DNA of 64,000 bases from NCBI RefSeq assembly GCF_002979555.1, contig NZ_PCOZ01000003.1, positions 1 to 64,000 on the forward strand. The letters are read 5' to 3'. The position numbers and the translations under genes are program-made. Source of the stretch: Pseudomonas sp. MYb60. Its GTDB lineage: Bacteria; Pseudomonadota; Gammaproteobacteria; Pseudomonadales; Pseudomonadaceae. Positions 54,901-62,884 of the stretch are shown here, one piece after another; positions within the stretch are counted from its first letter, which is position 1; the number at the start of each line of letters is the position of its first letter. The notes beneath the pieces were generated by a model. It was given only the letters and a program-made list of their open reading frames with translations, searched no databases and was not told the origin of the DNA.

Positions 54901-56016
54901 TCAGGCGCGGGCGAAACGCTTCAGGGCCGCCTCATCCAGTGACACACCCAGGCCGGGTGCGGTCGGAATCATCAGTTGGAAATCCCGATACACCAGCGGC
55001 TCGGTGAGCACGTCATGGGTCAGCAGCAACGGGCCGAACAGCTCCGTGTGCCATTCGATTTTGCCCAGAGTGGCAAAGGCGTGGGCTGAGGCCAAGGTTC
55101 CCACGCCGCCTTCGAGCATCGTGCCGCCGTACAGCGCAATGCCGGCCGCTTCGGCGATGGCAGCGGTGCGCAGAACGGCACGCGGCCCGCCGTTCTTGGC
55201 GATCTTGAGTGCAAACACGGGCGCAGCCCCTGCACGTGCCAGGGCAAAGCTGTCTTCGACACTTTCGATGGCTTCGTCGGCCATGATCGGCACCGGGCTA
55301 CGGGCGCTGACACGGGCCTGGGCTTCGCGGTCTTGGCGGGGGATGGGTTGTTCGATCAGATCGACACCGGCATCGCCCAGCATCTGGCATCCGCGGATGG
55401 CTACGGCTTCGCTCCATGCCTGGTTAAGGTCAACACGCACGCTGGCGCGATCGCCGAGCGCACGCTTGATTGCCGCCACATGGGCGATGTCCTTGGCGGG
55501 TTCGCCTGCGCCGATTTTGAGTTTGAAAATGCGGTGCCGACGGATGTCGAGCATGCGCTCGGCTTCTTCGATATCTTTTTCCGTATTGCCGCTGGCCAGT
55601 GTCCAGGCCACTTCCAGGCCATCCCTCACGCGCCCGCCAAGCAACTCGGCGACGGGCAGGCCCAGGCGTTTACCCAAAGCATCAAGCAACGCGGTTTCCA
55701 GCGCCGATTTGGCGAAGGTGTTACCGCGTACGACCTTCTCTACACGCAACATAGCAGCATTCAGGTTACTGGCATCCTGGCCGATCAACAGCGGTGCGAA
55801 GTAGCTGTCGATGTTGGTCTTGATGCTTTCCGGGCTTTCATTACCGTAGGACAGGCCGCCAATGGTTGTGGCTTCCCCGATGCCTTCGATGCCGTCGCTA
55901 CAGTGCAGGCGCAGGATCACCAATGTCTGGTTTTGCATGGTGTGCATGGCCAGCTTGTGCGGGCGGATAGTCGGTAGATCGACGATGAACGTTTCGAGAC
56001 GGGTGATAGTGATCAT
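54901..56016 (-). CDS. catB: Muconate cycloisomerase
   Basis: 371 residues of the enolase superfamily. KLKIG carries the catalytic Lys pair (165 and 167), metal ligands are Asp196, Glu222 and Asp247, and a second base Lys lies at about 271-274 (KIAKNGG). It closes cis,cis-muconate to muconolactone with Mn2+. It is divergent from catR across 133 bases and precedes catC. Confidence 0.95.
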   Translation of the reverse strand: MITITRLETFIVDLPTIRPHKLAMHTMQNQTLVILRLHCSDGIEGIGEATTIGGLSYGNESPESIKTNIDSYFAPLLIGQDASNLNAAMLRVEKVVRGNTFAKSALETALLDALGKRLGLPVAELLGGRVRDGLEVAWTLASGNTEKDIEEAERMLDIRRHRIFKLKIGAGEPAKDIAHVAAIKRALGDRASVRVDLNQAWSEAVAIRGCQMLGDAGVDLIEQPIPRQDREAQARVSARSPVPIMADEAIESVEDSFALARAGAAPVFALKIAKNGGPRAVLRTAAIAEAAGIALYGGTMLEGGVGTLASAHAFATLGKIEWHTELFGPLLLTHDVLTEPLVYRDFQLMIPTAPGLGVSLDEAALKRFARA

Positions 56017-56133
56017 TGACGGGTCCTGATCGGGCGTTATGGCGCATGTCCATATCCCCTGGGTTTTTATTGGAACGCACCAAAGATTGCATTGCGGGCT
56101 GACAGGGGTCCAATATTGAAAGAGTCTGGTTTA

Positions 56134-56148
56134 ATACCTTGGAGGTAT
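56134..56148. promoter_or_regulatory. LysR-type palindrome in the catR-catB region
   Basis: ATACC-TTGGA-GGTAT is a perfect dyad of the T-N11-A form expected for CatR. It ends two bases before the catR GTG and includes the catR ribosome-binding site (GGAGG), so CatR bound here could block its own synthesis as well as help activate catB. Confidence 0.65.
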
Positions 56149-56149
56149 C

Positions 56150-57031
56150 GTGGAATTACGTCACTTACGCTATTTCCGCGTCGTCGCACAAACCCTTAAT
56201 TTCACTCGCGCCGCCGAACAACTGCATTTGGCACAGCCGCCGTTGAGCCGCCAGGTTCAACAGCTTGAAGAAGAGCTTGGTGTGGCATTGCTGGAGCGCA
56301 GCCGACCGCTGCGGCTGACAGACGCCGGGCGATTTTTCTATGAGCAGACCGAACAGTTATTGGAGCAGTTGACGCGTGTCTGTGACGACACCAGGCGCAT
56401 TGACGCGGGCCAGCGACGCTGGCTGGGGATCGGTTTCGCACCGTCGACGTTGTATGGCGCCTTGCCAGAGCTGATTCGCCGCTTGCGCAGCGACGGAGGT
56501 ATCGAGCTGGGCTTGACGGAAATGGTCACCCTGCAGCAGGTTGAAGCGCTCAAAAGCGGGCGCATCGACATTGGCTTCGGGCGTATCCATGTGGACGATA
56601 CGGCGGTCATTCAAAAAGTCATTTGTCTCGACCCGTTGGTGGCGGTGTTGCCAGCGGGGCACCCCTTGCTGGGTACTGCTGTCAGCTTGGAGCAACTGGC
56701 GCAAGAGGCTTTCGTGCTGTACCCCGGCAATGTTCGGCCGAGCTATGCCGATCACGTCATCCAGCTGTTCGCGCGCAACCACCTGAAAATCTCGGTGGCG
56801 CAAATGACCAACGAATTGCAGACCGCGATCGGCCTGGTGGCGGCAGGTATTGGCATTACGCTGGTGCCGGCCTCAGTCCAGCGGTTGCACCGCGATGACA
56901 TCGGCTATGCGCCCCTGCTGGACCCCGCCGCGACCTCGCCAATTGTGGTCAGCTACCGGACTGGAGATGAGTCGGCACTGTTGCGTCAGTGCCTGACGTG
57001 GATCGCGCAGTTGAACGGGGAATCATTGTAA
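56150..57031 (+). CDS. catR: CatR, LysR-type activator of cat genes
   Basis: 293 residues. MELRHLRYFRVVAQTLNFTRAAEQLHLAQPPLSRQVQQLEEELG is the CatR/BenM helix-turn-helix (core LAQPPLSRQVQQLEEELG), and the effector domain has LGIGFAPSTLYGALPELI. CatR activates catBC with cis,cis-muconate as inducer. It starts at a GTG five bases after GGAGG and diverges from catB. Its end overlaps the end of pcaJ by nine bases in convergent orientation. Confidence 0.93.
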   Translation: MELRHLRYFRVVAQTLNFTRAAEQLHLAQPPLSRQVQQLEEELGVALLERSRPLRLTDAGRFFYEQTEQLLEQLTRVCDDTRRIDAGQRRWLGIGFAPSTLYGALPELIRRLRSDGGIELGLTEMVTLQQVEALKSGRIDIGFGRIHVDDTAVIQKVICLDPLVAVLPAGHPLLGTAVSLEQLAQEAFVLYPGNVRPSYADHVIQLFARNHLKISVAQMTNELQTAIGLVAAGIGITLVPASVQRLHRDDIGYAPLLDPAATSPIVVSYRTGDESALLRQCLTWIAQLNGESL

Positions 57032-57664
57032 AAGCGGCACGCCACTGAGGTCTTGCAGAGCCTGGAAACTGATGTCTGCAAGGATTTCACGCACACGGAG
57101 CCCCTGCGCAGTGACATCCAGAATCGCCAGGTCGGTATAGATCCGGCTCACGCAGGCAATGCCCGTCAACGGGTAAGTGCACTTGGGCACCAGTTTGCTT
57201 TCACCGGTCTTGGTCAGGTGGTCCATCATCACGAACACCTGGCGAGCACCGGTGGCCAAGTCCATCGCGCCGCCCACGGCGGGAATCGAGCCTTCGGCGC
57301 CAGTGTGCCAGTTGGCCAGGTCACCCTCGACAGAAACCTGGAATGCTCCCAGCACGGCGATATCGATGTGCCCGCCGCGCATCATCGAGAACGAATCGGC
57401 ATGGTGAAAATATGCGCCGCCGCTGAGCAGCGTCACGTGCTGCTTGCCCGCATTGATCAAGTCATCATCTTCTTCCCCAGGCGCCGGGCTCGGTCCCATG
57501 CCCAGCACGCCATTTTCGCTGTGCAGGAACACTTCCTTATCACCCAGATAATTGGCTACCAACGTCGGTACGCCAATGCCCAGGTTCACGTAAGCACCTT
57601 CACGAATATCCTGTGCGACGCGCTGAGCCATTTCGTTGCGCGATAGTTTTTTCATAACGGACAT
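57023..57664 (-). CDS. pcaJ: 3-oxoadipate CoA-transferase subunit B
   Basis: 213 residues from MSVMKKLSRNEMAQRVAQD; GAGG eight bases upstream gives the start. The catalytic glutamate lies in HSENGVLGMGP (about 45-55), and GGHIDIAVLGAFQVS and GIACVSRIYTDLAI are type I CoA-transferase features. With PcaI it moves CoA from succinyl-CoA to 3-oxoadipate. It follows pcaI by ten bases. Confidence 0.93.
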   Translation of the reverse strand: MSVMKKLSRNEMAQRVAQDIREGAYVNLGIGVPTLVANYLGDKEVFLHSENGVLGMGPSPAPGEEDDDLINAGKQHVTLLSGGAYFHHADSFSMMRGGHIDIAVLGAFQVSVEGDLANWHTGAEGSIPAVGGAMDLATGARQVFVMMDHLTKTGESKLVPKCTYPLTGIACVSRIYTDLAILDVTAQGLRVREILADISFQALQDLSGVPLLQ

Positions 57665-57674
57665 GGGATTTGCC

Positions 57675-58367
57675 TCAGCTGGCGTTGGCAAGCAGGGAAG
57701 GGACGGTTGGGATCGCTACTACACGCTGGACGAAGATGCCGGGAGTGATGATGTGTTCCGGATCCAGTTCGCCCAGCTCAACGATGCGATTGACCTGAGC
57801 AATTGCCGTAGTCGCGGCCATGGCCATAATCGGTCCAAAGTTGCGTGCGGCCTTGCGGTAGGTGAGGTTGCCCCAGCGATCACCTTTTTCTGCCTTGATC
57901 AATGCAATGTCGGCGTGCAGCGGCATTTCCAGCACATAGTTGCGCCCTTCGATCAGCCGGGTTTCCTTGCCTTCGGCCAACAACGTGCCGTAGCCGGTCG
58001 GTGAATAGAATGCGCCGATACCGGAACCCGCGGCGCGGATGCGTTCGGCCAGATTGCCTTGAGGCACCACCTCCAGTTGCACTTTGCCCGCCCGGAAAAG
58101 CTCATCAAATACATACGAATCCGACTGCCGTGGAAACGAGCAAATCACCTTGGCCACGCGACCGGCCTTGAGCAGTGCGGCCAACCCGATCTCGCCGTTG
58201 CCGGCATTATTGCTGATGATCGTGAGATCACGGGCGCCCGATGCGATTACGCCATCGACCAGCTCCGAGGGCATTCCGGCGGTACCAAAGCCTCCGACCA
58301 TGATGACCGCCCCGTCGGCGATGCCGTCCAATGCCGCGGCGATGGATTCGAACGTTTTATTGATCAA
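57675..58367 (-). CDS. pcaI: 3-oxoadipate CoA-transferase subunit A
   Basis: 230 residues from a TTG (read as Met) in LINKTFESIAAALDG, with AGGAG seven bases upstream; a longer in-frame start would add 11 residues not found in PcaI. GGFGTAGMPSELVDG, NNAGNGEIGLAALLKAG, CSFPRQSDSYVFDEL, PQGNLAERIRAAGSGIG and KGDRWGNLTYRKAARNFGP match PcaI nearly throughout. It forms the transferase with PcaJ. Confidence 0.93.
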   Translation of the reverse strand: MINKTFESIAAALDGIADGAVIMVGGFGTAGMPSELVDGVIASGARDLTIISNNAGNGEIGLAALLKAGRVAKVICSFPRQSDSYVFDELFRAGKVQLEVVPQGNLAERIRAAGSGIGAFYSPTGYGTLLAEGKETRLIEGRNYVLEMPLHADIALIKAEKGDRWGNLTYRKAARNFGPIMAMAATTAIAQVNRIVELGELDPEHIITPGIFVQRVVAIPTVPSLLANAS

Positions 58368-58400
58368 GGCGTGCTCCTGTGTGCAGACGAATTGAGGCAA

Positions 58401-58766
58401 TCAGACTGAGGGCGAGTCTGGAACTGCTGCTCGTTCAGTGTTGATCAGCGGTGACGTACAGAGTGCCAAATGTTCTGTCGAAGCGGGCTGCCCAGCGAAC
58501 GATGTGGTGCGATTAACGAACGCTTGGGCAGGCTTTTCGCAAAGGGCTGAACGGTGTAGCGGCTGATTGGGTCATCACGAACTTGTCGGCCACCCTTATC
58601 CAGTAATCCGCCTGGGCTGATGTGAAACCCGAATCGGTCTGTTTAGTCGTGGTTGGCGGTGACCAACAGGTGTCACGCCCCAGAGCCGACCGGGTGATGC
58701 CGTTGACCAAGATCTCTTCTCCTGGTACTTGCCGTGATAGCCTTTCAGGATGTCTTGGAGGGACCC
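58401..58766. other. Gene-free stretch upstream of pcaI
   Basis: It should hold the pcaIJ promoter. The minus-strand open frame at 58513-58875 overlaps the next gene, lacks a ribosome-binding site and has no recognisable domain. I see no operator or terminator that can be named. Confidence 0.5.
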
Positions 58767-59369
58767 ATGAGAAAAATCGTCGTTGTGCTTTGGCTGGCCA
58801 TTCTTGGAGTCGGAGTGGCTGGTTATGGATGGAGCGTCGAGCGTCATCGGGATGACGTGGCGAAAGCAGCGTCACTGGTGTCCAGGCACCTGCTTGCGTT
58901 TGAAGAGCAGCCAGGCCTGGACCTGTCCAGCTACTTGGCGCGCGGTGAGCAGGCCGAACAGGAACTGGCGGCGGATCTGCTGCAGATGCAGTCTGCCGAT
59001 TGGGCGGGCGCCGAGACCAAAAGAGACGCGGCCATCGCGTTCAACGCTCGCGCCATCAGCGTCATACGCACCTATACGCGCTTTCGTATGTCAAATCTGC
59101 GGGTCGGCTTGACTCAGCGGCGACTGCTGGAAGATGAACGCGCGCTGGCCCTGGAGACTGACCCAACGCTGAAGGGCCCAGCCTCTCAACGCTTGCAGAC
59201 CGACAAGGATAAGTACGGGGCGGAGCAGCGCGAGTATCAGCATCTGGCGACGGCCATAGGTATGCAGTGTGAAATGCTGCTGAGGGCAAATGATGGAGTC
59301 AACGCTGCATTTGGTGAAGGCTCGGGACTGGATGCAACGACTCGGGCGTTCATGAAAAAGCTGATATAG
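58767..59369 (+). CDS. Small membrane-anchored or exported protein of unknown function
   Basis: 200 residues from MRKIVVVLWL, with GGAGG just upstream. One hydrophobic N-terminal segment (about 4-22) looks like a signal anchor or uncleaved signal peptide. The remainder is alpha-helical and charged, with many Glu, Arg and Ala and no cysteine pair apart from one Cys near 168. I do not recognise the family. It is monocistronic and convergent with the LacI gene nine bases away. Confidence 0.75.
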   Translation: MRKIVVVLWLAILGVGVAGYGWSVERHRDDVAKAASLVSRHLLAFEEQPGLDLSSYLARGEQAEQELAADLLQMQSADWAGAETKRDAAIAFNARAISVIRTYTRFRMSNLRVGLTQRRLLEDERALALETDPTLKGPASQRLQTDKDKYGAEQREYQHLATAIGMQCEMLLRANDGVNAAFGEGSGLDATTRAFMKKLI

Positions 59370-59377
59370 CCCTGCGC

Positions 59378-60391
59378 TCATTCCCTCAGGGGAGGTATCA
59401 CTGACGCCGCAGCAGCGCTTTTACGCAGGGTCAGTTCAAAAGGCAGGGTCACGTGCTGCTGGAGATTGGGTTTTTTCTCGATCAAGTTGATCAGCATCTC
59501 CACGGCCATGCGCCCGAAGCCTTCGGCGGGCTGGGCAATGGTGGTCAGCGGCGGATCACAGTAGTGCGCCAGCGGAATATCATCGAATCCCACCAGAGAG
59601 ATGTCTTCCGGCACGCGCAAGCCAGCGTCCTTGATGCGCTTGAGCGCGCCGATGGCCATCTCGTCGTTTTCGCAAAACAGCGCAGTCGGGCGATCGGGTA
59701 GCGCCAGCAGGGTAGCCGCGCCGTCATAACCGGCGCGCAAACTGAAGTCGCCGTGGCAGATAATCGCCGGATCGCTGGTGATGCGCGCCTGAGCCAATGC
59801 CGCCTGGTAGCCCGCCACTCGCTCCTGGGTCAGGGGGCTGCTTTGAGGGCCCTTGATCAAGCCAATCCGACGATGCCCGAGACCGATCAGGTGTTCGGTC
59901 ATGGCTTTGGCGGCTGCCTGGTTGTCGAGGCTGATGGTGGGATGGCGCCCGTCCTTGATCACTTCGCAGGCGTTGATCATCGGCGGGGTGTCTGCGCGGT
60001 CGGCCGGGAAAGGGTCGTAGGCGCGCAACTGAATCACGCCATCGGCCTGATGGGCGTCAACCAGCCCGGCAAACTCGCGCTCGATGGCTTCGCGGCCCTG
60101 GGTATCACAGAGCAGCAGTCGATAACCCGCGGCCTGGGCGGCCTGTTGTGCGCCACTGATCACGCGCGCGAAAAACGTGTTGGCAATCTTCGGGACGAGG
60201 ATGACCAGGTTGCCGGTGCGCCGGGAGCGAAACTGGACCGCCATCAGGTTGGGGCGATAACCCGCCTGTTCGACGGCCGCGTTGACCTTGTCACGCGTGG
60301 CCTCACGCACCCGTTCCGGTGATGCCAGGGTGCGCGATACGGTCGCCACCGAAACGCCGGCGAGCCGGGCGACTTCACGAATATTGGACAA
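59378..60391 (-). CDS. LacI-family transcriptional repressor
   Basis: 337 residues from MSNIREVARLAGVSVATVSRTL. The N-terminal helix-turn-helix (IREVARLAGVSVATVSRTL) and hinge (YRPNLMAVQFRSRRTG) are intact, followed by a periplasmic-binding-protein-like core (LFCENDEMAIGALKRIKDAG, VGFDDIPLAHYCDPPLTTI). The TTG at 60391 with GAGG five bases upstream matches the usual LacI start; a GTG two codons earlier is possible. It is divergent from the oxidoreductase run and a perfect palindrome lies between. Confidence 0.92.
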   Translation of the reverse strand: MSNIREVARLAGVSVATVSRTLASPERVREATRDKVNAAVEQAGYRPNLMAVQFRSRRTGNLVILVPKIANTFFARVISGAQQAAQAAGYRLLLCDTQGREAIEREFAGLVDAHQADGVIQLRAYDPFPADRADTPPMINACEVIKDGRHPTISLDNQAAAKAMTEHLIGLGHRRIGLIKGPQSSPLTQERVAGYQAALAQARITSDPAIICHGDFSLRAGYDGAATLLALPDRPTALFCENDEMAIGALKRIKDAGLRVPEDISLVGFDDIPLAHYCDPPLTTIAQPAEGFGRMAVEMLINLIEKKPNLQQHVTLPFELTLRKSAAAASVIPPLRE

Positions 60392-60511
60392 AATCACCTC
60401 ATGCTTGAACGGTACGTCCGGCGAGCTTACAGCAGGTCTGCTCGCGCTTGAATCCTCGCGACCCTCGATTATCGATTTGACAGGTCACGCTGCAGCGCAT
60501 AAATTCCAGCT

Positions 60512-60533
60512 AAAATGTAACCGGTTACATTTT
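60512..60533. promoter_or_regulatory. Perfect 22-bp LacI-type operator
   Basis: The dyad centred on ATGTAACC-GGTTACAT continues to 11 bases on each side. It has the TGTAAnCG-style core with central CG seen in LacI/GalR operators. It lies 44 bp before the oxidoreductase ATG and 120 bp from the repressor start. Confidence 0.85.
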
Positions 60534-60576
60534 GCTGTAAACCGCTTTCAACCGAGCCGCACAGAGAAGGTCAGCG

Positions 60577-61743
60577 ATGAACACAGTGATACCCAAAATA
60601 AGAATGGGTTTTGTCGGTGGAGGGGAGGGGTCGTTTATCGCCCAGGCCCATCACCAGGCCGCCGGGCTGGATGGGCGCTTTGAGCTGGTGTGTGGTGCGT
60701 TCAGTCGCGACGCCAAGAACAACGAGCGTACTGCCAAGCGCTTGGGTTTGGCGCCATCGCGCTGTTACAGCACCTGGCAATCGATGCTTGAAGCCGAGCG
60801 CGCGCTGCCCGCTGACCAGCGCATGGAACTGCTGGTGATCGTAACGCCGAATCATCTTCATGCGCCGGTGGCCGCCGAGGCATTGGCCGCGGGCTTTCAC
60901 GTGTTCAGCGAGAAGCCTGCAGCATTGAGCCTCGCCGAACTACAGGGCCTGAAAACCCGATTGGACAGCAGCGCCGGGCTGTATGGCCTGGCGCATACCT
61001 ACCTCGGTTATCCGATGGTCTGGCAAGCGCGGCAGATGGTGCGCGACGGCGTGATCGGCCACGTGCGCAAGGTGCTGGTGGAATATCCCCAGGGCTGGCT
61101 CAGCCAGGATATGGCCGGGCAGGGCAACAAGCAGGCCGAGTGGCGCGGGCAGCCGGCGTTGTCCGGGGTGGGCGGCTGCATCGCCGACATCGGCACCCAT
61201 GCCTTTTCCCTCGCGGAGTTTGTGGCCGATCAAACCGTCACCCACCTGTGTGCCAGCTTGGGCGTGCACGTCGAGGGGCGTCAGTTGGACGACGATTGCG
61301 CCATGCTGTTGAAGATGGCCCAGGGTGCCAGCGGCGTGCTGATCGCCAGCCAGGTCTGCGCGGGTGAAGAGAACTCCCTGAGTATTCGTGTCTACGGTGA
61401 CAAGGGCGGCCTTGAATGGCGCCAGGAACAACCGGCCAGCCTGATTCATCGTTCGCTCGACCAGCCGATGCGCGTCTTGCGCTCCGGCACCGGGCAGCCG
61501 TGGTTGTGCGAGGCCGCGACCCGGCGCATGCGCTTGCCCGCCGGTCATCCCGAAGGCTACCTGGAAGCCATGGCCAATCTGTACGGCGATTTTGCCACCG
61601 CCATTCGCACCGGCGGCGTCGACAATGCCGCGCCTGGCGTGCCAGGGATCGACGTCGGCCTGCGCGGCATGGCGTTTATCGAAGCGGCCCTAGCCAGCCA
61701 CAGCAGCGACGTCAAATGGACCCCTCTGGAGTGCCACGCATGA
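60577..61743 (+). CDS. Gfo/Idh/MocA-family oxidoreductase
   Basis: 388 residues. N-terminal Rossmann fold GFVGGGEGSFIAQAH (about 8-22), the VTPNHLHAPVAAEALAAGFHVFSEKP motif (core HAPVAAEAL and SEKPAALS, about 93-120), and the C-terminal Gfo domain with GVGGCIADIGTHAF carrying the catalytic DxxxH (Asp204, His208). It oxidises or reduces a sugar or polyol with NAD(P). It overlaps the TIM-barrel gene by four bases in ATGA and lies behind the LacI operator. Confidence 0.9.
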   Translation: MNTVIPKIRMGFVGGGEGSFIAQAHHQAAGLDGRFELVCGAFSRDAKNNERTAKRLGLAPSRCYSTWQSMLEAERALPADQRMELLVIVTPNHLHAPVAAEALAAGFHVFSEKPAALSLAELQGLKTRLDSSAGLYGLAHTYLGYPMVWQARQMVRDGVIGHVRKVLVEYPQGWLSQDMAGQGNKQAEWRGQPALSGVGGCIADIGTHAFSLAEFVADQTVTHLCASLGVHVEGRQLDDDCAMLLKMAQGASGVLIASQVCAGEENSLSIRVYGDKGGLEWRQEQPASLIHRSLDQPMRVLRSGTGQPWLCEAATRRMRLPAGHPEGYLEAMANLYGDFATAIRTGGVDNAAPGVPGIDVGLRGMAFIEAALASHSSDVKWTPLECHA

Positions 61744-62843
61744 AACCGCAACCGCCTGCCGTGACCCCGAACGCCAAGGCCCCTCAAGGCCTGCGCGGCC
61801 CCGGGATTTTTCTGGCGCAGTTCATCAGCGATGAAGCGCCTTTTGACTCGCTGGCCGCGATTGCCCAGTGGGCTGCATCCCAGGGCTACAGCGCGATTCA
61901 ACTGCCGACGCTGGGCACGCGCTATATAGATTTGGAGCGTGCTGCCGCCAGCCAGCGTTACTGCGATGAATTGAACGCCGTGTGCGCCAGCGCCGGTGTT
62001 GAAATCAGCGAGCTGTCCACCCACCTGCAAGGCCAGTTGGTGGCCGTGCACCCGGCGTTCGATGCCCTGTTCGATGACTTCGCCCCGGCTCATTTGCGTG
62101 GCCAGCCCCAGGCGCGCACCGAGTGGGCGATCGAGCAATTGAAGCTGGCGGCGCGGGCCAGCCAGCGTCTGGGCCTGACAGCCCACGCGACCTTTTCCGG
62201 GGCCTTGCTCTGGCCTTATATGTACCCGTGGCCGCAGCGCCCTGCTGGGTTGGTGGAGCAGGGTTTTGCCGAACTGGCCAAGCGCTGGCTGCCGATCCTC
62301 GACTGCTTCGATGAAGCCGGTGTCGACCTGTGCTACGAAATTCACCCCGGTGAAGACCTGCACGACGGCGCCTCGTTCGAGCGTTTCCTTGAAGCCGTCA
62401 ATCACCATCCCCGCGCCGCGATCCTCTACGACCCCAGCCACCTGTTGCTTCAGCAGATGGACTACCTGGGCTTTATCGACCGCTATCACTCCCGAATCCG
62501 CATGTTCCACGTCAAGGATGCGGAGTTCCGTCCCGATGCGCGCTCCGGCGTCTATGGCGGTTACCAGGGCTGGGTGGAGCGCCCAGGACGCTTCCGTTCG
62601 CTGGGTGACGGGCAGATCGACTTCAAGTCGATCTTCAGCAAGCTGACTCAGTACGGTTTCAACGGTTGGGCCGTGCTGGAGTGGGAGTGTTGCCTGAAAG
62701 ACTCCGCCCAAGGCGCTGCCGAAGGCGCGGGGTTCATCCGCGATCACATGATCATTCGAAGCGAAAAAGCCTTTGACGATTTCGTCAGCGTGGCCAGCGA
62801 TGCGGCTTCCAACAGGCGCTTGTTAGGCTTGCCTGAGGCCTGA
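61740..62843 (+). CDS. Sugar phosphate isomerase/epimerase-like TIM-barrel protein
   Basis: 367 residues from the ATG that overlaps the preceding stop. TIM-barrel features: YEIHPGEDLHDG (metal Glu and His), YDPSHLLLQQMDYLG, FHVKDAEFRP and VLEWECC at the C-terminal strands, as in the IolE/xylose-isomerase-like group. An in-frame extension upstream overlaps the oxidoreductase and is rejected. In several bacteria such pairs with Gfo/Idh proteins interconvert keto and hydroxy forms of sugars or inositols; the substrate here is not known. Confidence 0.87.
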   Translation: MKPQPPAVTPNAKAPQGLRGPGIFLAQFISDEAPFDSLAAIAQWAASQGYSAIQLPTLGTRYIDLERAAASQRYCDELNAVCASAGVEISELSTHLQGQLVAVHPAFDALFDDFAPAHLRGQPQARTEWAIEQLKLAARASQRLGLTAHATFSGALLWPYMYPWPQRPAGLVEQGFAELAKRWLPILDCFDEAGVDLCYEIHPGEDLHDGASFERFLEAVNHHPRAAILYDPSHLLLQQMDYLGFIDRYHSRIRMFHVKDAEFRPDARSGVYGGYQGWVERPGRFRSLGDGQIDFKSIFSKLTQYGFNGWAVLEWECCLKDSAQGAAEGAGFIRDHMIIRSEKAFDDFVSVASDAASNRRLLGLPEA

Positions 62844-62884
62844 GTTTCACCAGTTTTTTCAATAACAATAAGACGGTGACTGTT

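Noticed and set aside
58513..58875. Minus-strand open frame of 120 codons before the small exported protein
   Set aside because: Overlaps a better-supported gene on the other strand and lacks a ribosome-binding site and recognisable sequence.
61416..61739. In-frame N-terminal extension of the TIM-barrel isomerase
   Set aside because: It overlaps the Gfo/Idh gene in another frame; the ATGA-coupled ATG at 61740 matches the family start.
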